Assembly (NCBI GenBank): GCA_030917985.1
Contig: JAUPTR010000214.1
Location: 1-6,744 of the forward strand
Direction: 5' to 3'
Source of the DNA: Pseudomonadota bacterium
GTDB lineage: Bacteria; Pseudomonadota; Gammaproteobacteria; Burkholderiales; SCOH01
Length of the DNA stretch: 6,744 nucleotides
Shown here: in pieces, positions 1 to 6,744 of the stretch
Position numbering within the stretch: the stretch's first letter is position 1
Layout of the letters: the number at the start of each line of letters is the position of its first letter
Notes under the pieces: model-generated
The model's database searches: none
What the model saw: only the letters and a program-made list of their open reading frames with translations
Told to the model about the DNA's origin: nothing
Program-made: the position numbers and the translations under genes

Positions 1-583
1 CGCGAGCGCCAGTAGGAAAAATTCAAATCTAGCGGTAAACGCGCAGTTCCGGGAGAGTGTGGCCTGGGCGATTGAGCGCTTTGCTGCCGGAGGCTTTCCT
101 GAAATCGATCGCTTTCTGCAAAACAACGTGCCGGAAGACAAGCGCGAGCTGGTTGCCAAAACCTATATCCGTCTGATTCAGGGCGTTGCGGTTGAAGCCT
201 ACCAGCGAGCAAATGAACGCATGGGTCAGCCCCGCAAAGAAATCAATCAGGATAGATTTCGTTTTATCGTTGACAGCCTCGTTGCCATTAGCACCAGTTT
301 TGACTACGGCGCACCTGTGCTGCTGCAACTTAGCGGCTTCGAAGAGGTCAAAGCCAGCGGCTTCCAGATCACCCGTTCTCCGGGTAAAAACCTGGTCTAC
401 CTGGGCTCGTTGATGTTGGTTCTGGGGGTATTCGCGATGTTCTACATCAAGGAACGCAGGGTGTGGCTCTTGGTAAAAACTGACACGGTACTGTTTGCCA
501 TGTCAGCCAATCGCAAGAGCATGGAGCTGGACGAAGAATTCCTGCAACACAGCCAGGAATTGAAACAGATATTACAAGGATAA
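1..583 (+). CDS. resB: ResB (CcsB/Ccs1) cytochrome c biogenesis protein, C-terminal part
   Basis: This is the C-terminal 193 residues of ResB, one half of the System II cytochrome c synthase. With CcsA it passes haem to the outer face of the inner membrane and joins it to CXXCH motifs of apocytochromes. The frame is open from base 2 with no stop, so the real start lies left of the window; the GTG at 59 is only an internal codon. A long hydrophilic, presumably periplasmic stretch leads into the typical ResB ending: a FDYGAPVLLQL-type segment, then SPGKNLVYLG, one membrane helix at about 388-447, then the basic ERRVWLLV turn and a short polar tail. The stop (581-583) lies 4 nt before ccsA, and the end of the gene supplies the ccsA ribosome binding site, so the two are co-transcribed. 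The family call rests on the C-terminal motif and on the neighbour. Confidence 0.9.
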   Translation, partial: ASASRKNSNLAVNAQFRESVAWAIERFAAGGFPEIDRFLQNNVPEDKRELVAKTYIRLIQGVAVEAYQRANERMGQPRKEINQDRFRFIVDSLVAISTSFDYGAPVLLQLSGFEEVKASGFQITRSPGKNLVYLGSLMLVLGVFAMFYIKERRVWLLVKTDTVLFAMSANRKSMELDEEFLQHSQELKQILQG

Positions 584-587
584 ACGC

Positions 588-1883
588 ATGCAACTGACTG
601 AACGCTATTCCGAGCCAAGCCTGCTGCAGCGACTGGATTGGCAAGATTGGCTGTTTGCCATACTGATCTGTGTGGCGGCAGGATTTGCCTGGCACAAATA
701 CAACTCGTACATGGATTCCTATGAACAGGGAATTCTGTGGCTGACGATGGTCGGAATGATCGCACTGGGCTGGTATTGGAAAGTGCTGCGCCTTTTTATG
801 CCAATTGTCGGTGGGATCGCACTATTTGCAGCATTGCAATACAAAGGAGATTTGGCAACGGCGAGTACTGTTTTCTGGCTGAAATACCTGATTGCCAGCC
901 AACCGGCAATCATGTGGATGAGCGCGCTGTTTTTTCTGGCTACGGGAGCCTACTGGCTTGCCCTCCTGTCAAGATCCACTTTTGCCGCACAAACTGCCAG
1001 CGCCCTAACATGGGCGGCGGCAGGGATGGGATTTATCGGCATGCTGGTTCGCTGGTACGAAAGCTATTTGCTTGGCCCCGATGTGGGCCATATACCGGTC
1101 AGCAACCTGTATGAGGTATTTGTCCTGTTCTGCCTGATTACCGCATTGCTGTACCTGTATTACGAGCAGCGCTATGCAAATCGGCAGTTGGGTGCATTCG
1201 TATTGCTGGTGATCAGTGCGGCGGTGGCATTCCTGTTGTGGTACATGCTGGAACGCCAAGCACACACCATACAGCCATTGATTCCAGCACTGCAGTCATG
1301 GTGGATGAAACTGCATGTGCCTGCGAACTTTGTAGGTTATGGCGCATTTGCGCTGTCTGCAATGCTTGGTATCGCGCAATTGCTGGCTACACCATCCACC
1401 AATTCCAAGCGGCCCTTCTGGCTGATTGCCGCGGCTTTCATCGCAATTGCTGCGCTCTTACCCCTGTTGCAAATAGTGCCACATGCCGATTATTGGGCCA
1501 AAGCTGCCGCTACGATCGCCGTACTTCTTTTGGTGGAAGCCAACCGTGGCCGTATGAGCCGCTTTTTGCCCAGCCCCGTCATGATTGACGAAATCATGTA
1601 CAAATCGATTGCCATTGGCTTTGCATTCTTTACGATTGCCACGATTCTTGGCGCGATGTGGGCTGCAGATGCCTGGGGGGGTTACTGGTCTTGGGATCCG
1701 AAGGAAACCTGGGCATTGATAGTTTGGCTCAACTACGCAGCCTGGCTACACATGCGACTGGTAAAAGGCCTGCGCGGAGCAATATTGGCATGGTGGGCAA
1801 CCATTGGCCTTTTTGTTACCACATTTGCCTTTTTGGGTGTCAATATGTGGCTTTCCGGCTTGCATTCTTATGGCTCGCTCTAA
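588..1883 (+). CDS. ccsA: CcsA/ResC haem-handling cytochrome c assembly protein
   Basis: This is an integral membrane protein of 431 residues with many hydrophobic helices. It is the haem-handling partner of ResB in System II cytochrome c maturation. The tryptophan-rich WWD motif, which binds haem at the periplasmic face, is complete at residues 363-375 (WGGYWSWDPKETW). Flanking histidines that fit the external haem ligands are H243 (in KLHVPANF) and H426 (in GLHSYGSL, five residues before the end). The family motif GHIPVSNLYE lies at residues 167-176, with H168. The ATG at 588 follows AAGGA (576-580) at normal spacing and sits 4 nt after the resB stop, so translation is probably coupled. In some bacteria ResB and CcsA are fused; here they are separate genes. 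Nothing looks broken. The family is certain; naming varies (CcsA, ResC, CcsB). Confidence 0.95.
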   Translation: MQLTERYSEPSLLQRLDWQDWLFAILICVAAGFAWHKYNSYMDSYEQGILWLTMVGMIALGWYWKVLRLFMPIVGGIALFAALQYKGDLATASTVFWLKYLIASQPAIMWMSALFFLATGAYWLALLSRSTFAAQTASALTWAAAGMGFIGMLVRWYESYLLGPDVGHIPVSNLYEVFVLFCLITALLYLYYEQRYANRQLGAFVLLVISAAVAFLLWYMLERQAHTIQPLIPALQSWWMKLHVPANFVGYGAFALSAMLGIAQLLATPSTNSKRPFWLIAAAFIAIAALLPLLQIVPHADYWAKAAATIAVLLLVEANRGRMSRFLPSPVMIDEIMYKSIAIGFAFFTIATILGAMWAADAWGGYWSWDPKETWALIVWLNYAAWLHMRLVKGLRGAILAWWATIGLFVTTFAFLGVNMWLSGLHSYGSL

Positions 1884-1927
1884 GATTCCTGTGCAAGCTC
1901 AAGGCAGCATCCACACGGTTTTTGTAT

Positions 1928-1959
1928 ACTAGCGGCTGCTGTTAACAGCAGCCGCTAGT
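1928..1959. repeat. Perfect 32-bp palindrome between ccsA and the cytochrome gene
   Basis: The sequence is fully self-complementary: 14-nt arms at 1928-1941 and 1946-1959 flank a central TTAA. As RNA it would form a strong, mostly GC-paired hairpin. Neither strand shows a T-run after it, so it is not a standard intrinsic terminator. It ends 23 nt before the cytochrome c start codon. It could be an mRNA processing or stabilising hairpin, or a binding site for a dimeric regulator. A TATACT hexamer (1925-1930) overlaps its left edge and could be a -10 element, but no convincing -35 is seen. Function is unknown. Confidence 0.8.
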
Positions 1960-1971
1960 CATTCAACTTAA

Positions 1972-1977
1972 AAGGAG
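1972..1977 (+). promoter_or_regulatory. Strong ribosome binding site of the cytochrome c551 gene
   Basis: AAGGAG lies 5 nt before the ATG at 1983. It is the best Shine-Dalgarno match in the window and fits a highly expressed small cytochrome. It fixes the start, which is followed directly by a signal peptide. Confidence 0.75.
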
Positions 1978-1982
1978 TATCC

Positions 1983-2291
1983 ATGAAAGCAATTTTGCTG
2001 AGTCTTGCCGCCGTTGGCCTGCTGGCCACTGGTAGCGCCCACGCCAGCCAAGCACTGGCACAGAAAAACAACTGCCTGTCCTGCCACGCGGTAGACAAGC
2101 AAGTTGTTGGCCCTGCATTCAAAGCCGTTGCCGCAAAATACAAAGGCGATGCCGCAGCTGCAACCAAGCTTGCAGAAAAAGTGAAAAAAGGTGGATCGGG
2201 TGTATGGGGCGCAGTTCCAATGCCTCCTAACCCCCAGGTTAACGATGCCGACATGAAAGCGCTGATTCAGTGGGTTCTGTCGCAGAAATAA
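1983..2291 (+). CDS. Periplasmic monohaem cytochrome c551/c552 (class I)
   Basis: This is a 102-residue precursor of a small soluble electron carrier. Residues 1-21 form a signal peptide ending SAHA, with likely cleavage before S22, leaving about 81 residues, the usual size of Pseudomonas-type c551. The haem is attached through C31-L-S-C34-H35, with H35 as one axial ligand. M80, within VPMPPNP, is the expected second ligand. The stretches VGPAFK (about 42-47), GVWGAVPMPPN (73-83) and the final WVLSQK match my recollection of c551 from Pseudomonas. In that family the protein moves electrons between the bc1 complex and terminal oxidases or denitrification enzymes; which partner it uses here cannot be told. 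It lies just downstream of resB-ccsA, which would attach its haem, and is followed by its own terminator. Clear family call; exact physiological role open. Confidence 0.94.
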   Translation: MKAILLSLAAVGLLATGSAHASQALAQKNNCLSCHAVDKQVVGPAFKAVAAKYKGDAAAATKLAEKVKKGGSGVWGAVPMPPNPQVNDADMKALIQWVLSQK

Positions 2292-2299
2292 GCAATTAA

Positions 2300-2337
2300 A
2301 ACGAGCCGGCCCTAGCGCCGGCTCGTTGCCTTTTTGT
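2300..2337 (+). terminator. Intrinsic terminator of the cytochrome gene
   Basis: An 11-bp GC-rich stem (2300-2310 with 2317-2327), a 6-nt loop, then a short gap and a T-run at 2331-2335. It starts 8 nt after the cytochrome stop codon and separates this unit from dksA. Confidence 0.88.
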
Positions 2338-2352
2338 TACTGTCAACTTTTC

Positions 2353-2483
2353 TTGCCCGCAAACTGACATATACTTATTGCACACTGTTCAGTTGTTCCG
2401 CTAATCTTTCCGCCGGCCGCGTGCCAGCCGCCGGCTTGGGGAGATAATTCACATAACCGAACATGCTTTGAAAGTGTAGGACT
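2353..2483 (+). promoter_or_regulatory. Leader region of dksA with a possible promoter
   Basis: Because a terminator precedes it, dksA needs its own promoter here. TATACT at 2370-2375 is a good -10 hexamer, but a -35 at normal spacing is poor; TTGCCC at 2353-2358 is too close (11 nt) to pair with it. Another weak possibility is TTGCAC (2378-2383) with TAATCT (2402-2407). A GC-rich hairpin with 6-bp arms (2412-2417 and 2430-2435) lies in the presumed leader and has no T-run after it. Start position and strength are uncertain. Confidence 0.3.
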
Positions 2484-2897
2484 ATGGTAAAAGTGCTGAC
2501 AGAACAAGATATCCTCAATGACTCAGGTGAAAATTACATGACCCCTGAGCACCTTGAGTTTTTTAAACAGCGCTTGCTGCAGATGAAACAGGAGCTGATC
2601 GCCAATGCAACCGCGACCAGCCAGCATTTGCAGGAGCAGGAAGCAACGCCGGATCCGGCAGATCGGGCCACGCTGGAAGAAGAATACGCACTGGAACTGC
2701 GTACTCGTGATCGCGAACGTAAACTCTTGCAAAAAATCGATCAGGCCGTAGCTCGTATCGATCACGGAGAATATGGCTACTGTGAAGATACCGGTGAGCC
2801 TATTGGCCTGCAGCGGCTGATGGCACGCCCGACAGCAACACTTAGCCTGGAAGCGCAGGAGCGGCGCGAGCGAATGAAAAAGCAGTATGCGGACTGA
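2484..2897 (+). CDS. dksA: DksA, RNA polymerase-binding regulator, single-cysteine form
   Basis: DksA enters the secondary channel of RNA polymerase and, with ppGpp, lowers transcription from rRNA promoters and raises it from many biosynthetic ones. The protein is 137 residues, a little shorter than the 151 of E. coli because of a shorter N-terminus. The coiled-coil tip carries the key acidic motif D57-P-A-D60-R-A62, followed by LEEEYALELRTRDRERKLL, almost as in E. coli. The C-terminal zinc-finger region is altered: the four cysteine positions are C100, T103, S121 and A124, so a C4 zinc site cannot form as in E. coli. The fold is probably held without zinc, as described for cysteine-poor DksA variants. 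The ATG at 2484 follows a weak TAGGA-like site; an in-frame ATG at 2463 is stopped two codons later. The gene stands alone between two terminators. Confidence 0.95.
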   Translation: MVKVLTEQDILNDSGENYMTPEHLEFFKQRLLQMKQELIANATATSQHLQEQEATPDPADRATLEEEYALELRTRDRERKLLQKIDQAVARIDHGEYGYCEDTGEPIGLQRLMARPTATLSLEAQERRERMKKQYAD

Positions 2898-2907
2898 TTC
2901 CGGGCCC

Positions 2908-2946
2908 ACAAAAAAGTCGCCCATTTCTGAAGGGCGACTTTTTTGT
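2908..2946. terminator. Near-symmetrical, potentially bidirectional terminator after dksA
   Basis: A 15-bp stem (2908-2922 with 2932-2946) encloses a 9-nt loop. The arm bases are A-run, GTCGCCC and then GGGCGAC, T-run, so a T-tract follows the GC core on either strand. It begins 10 nt after the dksA stop. No minus-strand gene ending here is supported, so only plus-strand use is expected. Confidence 0.92.
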
Positions 2947-3187
2947 CCGCAATACAATCTTAACCTTCTCTGAGATACACATCTGACAGGTTAAACTCAA
3001 ACAGGTCTGAGCCACCTGTAGATTGCATGAGTCACCAACAAAACGGGTATGTATGTAATTAAGCGTCAGGGTAATGGGGCGGGCGTGAGCCCGGTAAGCA
3101 GCAACCCTGCGGGCAAAATATGCCATAATTACACCTTAAGCACTCTGTCATTTTTTAATTGCGTTTTTCCTTTGCAGCGGACTTCTT
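2947..3187. other. Non-coding gap with several potential RNA hairpins
   Basis: No credible gene lies in this gap. It must hold the promoter of the next gene, but no convincing -35/-10 pair stands out. Three potential stems are visible: 2960-2966 with 2988-2994; 3001-3006 with 3014-3019; and a compound one in which 3067-3072 pairs with 3104-3109 around an inner 5-bp stem (3080-3084 with 3089-3093) capped by a GTGA tetraloop. After 3110 the sequence turns AT-rich. It may be a structured leader of the next gene or a small RNA; I could not match it to a known riboswitch or RNA family. Confidence 0.45.
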
Positions 3188-4375
3188 GTGGTTTTCTCCT
3201 TCTTCAAAAAGAAAGATCAAGCTGACGACCTGCCCAAGCAGCCATCCATCAAGCTGCCAGCGGGCCAACTGCCTGTTAAGGCAGAGCCGGCAGCACCCAG
3301 TGAAGAAACGATTTTTGGCGATTCAATGTCGTTTGCGCCGGCAAAGATAGAAGTATTTGAAGTCAGTGAGGGGCTGGAACCCGTTGTAGAAGAAGCAGCC
3401 ATGCTGTATGCCAATGACCAGTTGGCAGCCGCAGTTTCAGTACTGACCGGTTATTTATCCGGTCATCCTTCGCAAAATTGCGACGAGCCATGGTTAATGC
3501 TGTTTGAGCTCTATCAACAGCAGGCAGCCAAACACGATTACGATGAATTGGCCATGCAGTTTGTGCTGAAATTTGAGCGGACTGCACCCGTCTGGCGTGA
3601 CAATACCATTCAGGCGTTAAGCAATGTAACGACGCCCATATCTGCCAAGAGCAATTATTTCAGTTTTGTTGCCCAAATCGAAACCGGTAACAACAAAATC
3701 AGCGATCTTGCCGCAGCAGCGAAAAAAGGCGAGAAAATTCGCCTCGATTTTTCCAAATTTGATGCCATCCAGCCTGAAGCCTGCCACGCCCTGCAGCAGG
3801 CGCTGCAGGCCTGCCGCAAGGCCAAAACACCGGTACAGTTTGTAGCCGGAACGCGGCTGACTGACTGGCTACACGCACACATCGAAATGATGCGCCGGGA
3901 AGATCGTGAAATACCTTTCTGGTTGCTATTGCTTGAGGTTTATCAGGCACTTGGCGAACAGGATACCTTTGAAAATCTTGCAGTTGACTATGCGGTCACC
4001 TATGAAGTTTCCCCCCCATCTTGGGAAACCCCGGTATTGGCACAGGCAGATACCGATGATGAAATCGAAGAGCCTGCTCCGGATACTGTGGCTGTCGTCA
4101 CCGATGTATGCATCCTGCGCGGCGTGATTACCGATCAAAGTGCCGATCAATTACAAAAGCTGATGCAGTTTGCCGATTGCCACAAGACTGTGCAGGTTGA
4201 TATCCGCGAACTGGATCGGATTGATTTTGTATCCGCTGGCAATTTGCTGAACATCCTGGTCAACTTCGCTCAACAAGGCAAACCGGTTATTTTTGACGGC
4301 GTCAGCGCCTTGATTTACCCCCTGTTCCGTATCATGGGCATCAGCGACATGGCTACCGTCAACAGGCGCAAATAA
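3188..4375 (+). CDS. Duplicated helical (TPR-like) and STAS-like domain protein of unknown function
   Basis: This is a soluble protein of 395 residues with no signal peptide or membrane helix. After a basic start (MVFSFFKKK) and a Pro/Ala/Glu-rich linker to about residue 60, it shows two copies of the same layout. Unit 1 is a helical, TPR-like block at about 64-138 (WLMLFELYQ at 102-110, APVW at 133-136) and a degenerate STAS-like block at about 152-234. Unit 2 repeats them at about 240-281 (WLLLLEVYQ at 245-253, PPSW at 276-279) and 300-388. The second STAS-like block is better kept: IRELDRIDFVSAGNLLNIL, with S349 near the position of the phosphorylated serine of SpoIIAA-type proteins. The corresponding stretch in unit 1 has E197. 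STAS domains serve in anti-sigma antagonism and in lipid-transport complexes (MlaB), but no partner is encoded here. The start is a GTG with a poor ribosome site; the frame is stopped upstream at 3137. I recall similar betaproteobacterial proteins near hslVU. Confidence 0.8.
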   Translation: MVFSFFKKKDQADDLPKQPSIKLPAGQLPVKAEPAAPSEETIFGDSMSFAPAKIEVFEVSEGLEPVVEEAAMLYANDQLAAAVSVLTGYLSGHPSQNCDEPWLMLFELYQQQAAKHDYDELAMQFVLKFERTAPVWRDNTIQALSNVTTPISAKSNYFSFVAQIETGNNKISDLAAAAKKGEKIRLDFSKFDAIQPEACHALQQALQACRKAKTPVQFVAGTRLTDWLHAHIEMMRREDREIPFWLLLLEVYQALGEQDTFENLAVDYAVTYEVSPPSWETPVLAQADTDDEIEEPAPDTVAVVTDVCILRGVITDQSADQLQKLMQFADCHKTVQVDIRELDRIDFVSAGNLLNILVNFAQQGKPVIFDGVSALIYPLFRIMGISDMATVNRRK

Positions 4376-4386
4376 TCGAATGTTAT

Positions 4387-4417
4387 CTCCGCCGAGCATC
4401 TCGGCGGACTTGTTTTT
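4387..4417 (+). terminator. Intrinsic terminator after the STAS-like gene
   Basis: An 8- to 9-bp stem (4388-4396 with 4400-4408) with a very small loop is followed by CTTGTTTTT, whose T-run ends at 4417. It starts 13 nt after the stop codon. Its tail overlaps the -35 of the predicted hslV heat-shock promoter. Confidence 0.85.
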
Positions 4418-4436
4418 CCATTTCACGCCCCCATCT
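4409..4436 (+). promoter_or_regulatory. Predicted sigma-32 (RpoH) heat-shock promoter of hslVU
   Basis: CTTGTTT at 4409-4415, a 13-nt spacer, and CCCCATCT at 4429-4436. The RpoH consensus from E. coli is CTTGAAA, a spacer of 11-16 nt, and CCCCATNT; the -10 here is a full match and the -35 keeps CTTG. Transcription would start near 4443, giving a leader of about 75 nt. hslVU is a classic heat-shock operon, so the position is right. Short complementary segments (4439-4443 with 4494-4498) could fold the leader, but this is weak. Confidence 0.75.
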
Positions 4437-4517
4437 CCTGTCGAATCCGTATCATCCGGCCTGCATGGATACATTGCTGGCCTGTCTTGCACCCGACAAG
4501 CTTGGAGAAATTCAGAC

Positions 4518-5075
4518 ATGCAACAATTTGACGGCACCACGATTGTATCGGTGCGACGTAACGGTGCCGTAACAGTTGGCGGTGACGGGCAAGTTACGCT
4601 GGGCAACACCGTCATCAAAAGCAGCGCACGCAAAGTCCGACGACTGTATCACGGCAAAGTGCTGGCAGGTTTTGCTGGGGGCACTGCCGACGCCTTTACC
4701 CTTTTTGAGCGCTTCGAAGCCAAACTGGAAAAACATCAGGGACATCTGCTGCGTTCAGCAGTCGAACTGGCCAAAGACTGGCGCACAGACCGAATGCTGC
4801 GGCGTCTGGAAGCCATGCTGATTGTGGCCGATCAGGAAGCGACCTTGGTAATTACCGGCAACGGCGACGTACTGGAACCAGAACAGGGGATTGCCGCGAT
4901 TGGCAGTGGCGGTGCGTTTGCACAAGCTGCGGCACGCGCCTTGTTTGAAAACACTGACCTGCTACCGGATCAAATCGTAAAAAAGGCGCTGACAATCGCC
5001 GGCGATCTGTGCATCTACACCAATCAGAATCACGTCCTCGAATCGCTGGCATGGGATGCCGGTAAACAAGGTTGA
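4518..5075 (+). CDS. hslV: HslV (ClpQ), peptidase subunit of the HslVU protease
   Basis: HslV is the proteasome-beta-like threonine peptidase. Two hexamers form the chamber, capped by HslU, that degrades unfolded and regulatory proteins in the cytoplasm. The protein is 185 residues. The catalytic threonine is T7, exposed when the short MQQFDG propeptide is removed; it is followed by TIVSVRRNG as in E. coli, where only Met is removed. The conserved GDGQ is at 22-25 (D23), the active-site lysine is K39 (32 residues after the threonine), and LAGFAGGTADAFTLFERFE and ELAKDWRTDRMLRRLEA are almost identical to E. coli. The ATG at 4518 follows GGAG (4504-4507). The frame is open back to 4380, but that extension has no family match and overlaps the terminator and promoter. 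It is the first gene of the hslVU operon and ends 5 nt before hslU. Confidence 0.97.
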   Translation: MQQFDGTTIVSVRRNGAVTVGGDGQVTLGNTVIKSSARKVRRLYHGKVLAGFAGGTADAFTLFERFEAKLEKHQGHLLRSAVELAKDWRTDRMLRRLEAMLIVADQEATLVITGNGDVLEPEQGIAAIGSGGAFAQAAARALFENTDLLPDQIVKKALTIAGDLCIYTNQNHVLESLAWDAGKQG

Positions 5076-5080
5076 CCAAC

Positions 5081-6412
<1,332 letters not shown>

Positions 6413-6450
6413 GCCATGTGACATCAAAACAAAAGGCCACCGCGAGGTGT

Positions 6451-6486
6451 AATGCCAGTCAGTTAAGCCGCTGACTGGCATTTTTT
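6451..6486 (+). terminator. Intrinsic terminator of hslVU, overlapping the transposase 3' end
   Basis: A perfect 12-bp stem (6451-6462 with 6471-6482) with an 8-nt loop, followed by a T-run at 6481-6486. It lies 38 nt after the hslU stop. The same bases, read on the minus strand, encode the last residues (KKCQSAA) and stop codon of the transposase remnant, with the stop in the loop. A smaller hairpin with a GCGA loop (6438-6449) lies just before it. Confidence 0.88.
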
Positions 6487-6744
6487 CCGAGGACACTTGC
6501 TCGGACGGGGTTTGACGACTCTGGGAAAGGTGTGATCTTCGCGTCGAGGAGGCAGGACGAACAGGTAGGCCTGCTCGAATAATGAAGCCAAGCGTTTGGG
6601 TAGCGTGCCGCGGATACCAGCGGCGCGTGGCGCAGCACATCGATTATGGCAATCGATGTCGAATGGAAGCCCATGCGCAGCGGCTCGACCTTTATCCGCT
6701 CAGCCATCAAACGCATCTGACGCCGTAGCAAGGTATAGGCGATC
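6463..6744 (-). pseudogene. IS4-like transposase, C-terminal part, frameshifted
   Basis: This minus-strand reading frame enters from beyond the right edge. Its first part reads AYTLLRRQMRLMAERIKVEP, then LRMGFHSTSIAIIDVLRHAPLVSA: the helical end of an IS4-type DDE transposase, past the catalytic core. Near 6605-6613 the frame breaks. Reading on in the next frame gives GTLPKRLASLFEQAYLFVLP, then PRREDHTFPRVVKPRPSK and KKCQSAA before a stop at 6463-6465, which is the continuation expected for the family. One missing base (a C in the CC at 6608-6609 on the plus strand, where CCC would restore the frame) explains this. Without it the frame ends at 6459 with an unrelated tail. The catalytic part and other element end lie outside the window. 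The IS4-like call is from recalled family sequence; a sequencing error cannot be excluded. Confidence 0.72.

Noticed and set aside
59..583. GTG at 59 as the start of resB
   Set aside because: The frame is open to the left edge, and ResB proteins are far longer than 174 residues, so this is an internal codon.
3063..3110. SRP (4.5S) RNA or a known riboswitch
   Set aside because: GTCAGG and AAGCAGC occur, but the invariant GGAAGGAAGCAGCC core is absent; no match to c-di-GMP, TPP, cobalamin or fluoride riboswitch cores was seen.
2523..3126. Minus-strand reading frames opposite dksA and in the gap after it
   Set aside because: They run through the dksA terminator or opposite dksA, are rich in Cys, Arg and Ser in no family pattern, and lack ribosome sites.
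4380..4517. N-terminal extension of hslV from 4380
   Set aside because: It would translate the terminator and the heat-shock promoter, has no match to HslV, and would bury the catalytic threonine more than 50 residues in.
5072..5080. TTG start of hslU overlapping the hslV stop
   Set aside because: The ATG at 5081 has a suitable ribosome site and gives exactly the 443 residues and motif numbering of E. coli HslU.

Overview
The window looks like a chromosomal segment from a betaproteobacterium of moderate GC content. The reasons are a System II (ResB/CcsA) cytochrome c assembly pair, a DksA with a single cysteine in the zinc-finger region of the kind I recall from beta- and alphaproteobacteria, an HslV with a six-residue propeptide, and a TPR/STAS-like protein upstream of hslVU that I recall from betaproteobacteria. 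The genus cannot be fixed from the sequence alone.

Layout, left to right. The window opens inside resB (1-583), followed after 4 nt by ccsA (588-1883); together they carry haem across the membrane and attach it to apocytochromes. A perfect 32-bp palindrome (1928-1959) separates them from a small c551-type monohaem cytochrome (1983-2291), a plausible client of that machinery, which ends at a strong intrinsic terminator. Next is dksA (2484-2897), the RNA polymerase secondary-channel regulator of the stringent response, closed by a near-symmetrical terminator. A roughly 290-nt gap with several potential hairpins follows. Then comes a 395-residue protein (3188-4375) made of two copies of a helical plus STAS-like unit, and its terminator. 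The tail of that terminator also supplies the -35 of a good sigma-32 (heat-shock) promoter for hslV (4518-5075) and hslU (5081-6412), the two parts of the HslVU (ClpYQ) ATP-dependent protease. The right edge holds the C-terminal part of an IS4-like transposase on the minus strand (6463-6744), broken by a one-base frameshift. Its last codons coincide with the hairpin that serves as the hslU terminator.

All genes except the transposase fragment lie on the plus strand, in four likely transcription units: resB-ccsA (possibly reading into the cytochrome), dksA, the STAS-like gene, and hslVU. Most of the window is conserved core genome. The points most worth a second look are the duplicated helical-STAS protein, the promoter/terminator overlap before hslV, the palindrome before the cytochrome gene, the structured gap after dksA, and the transposon tail that doubles as a terminator. 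I see no clear evidence of a wholly new multi-gene system.
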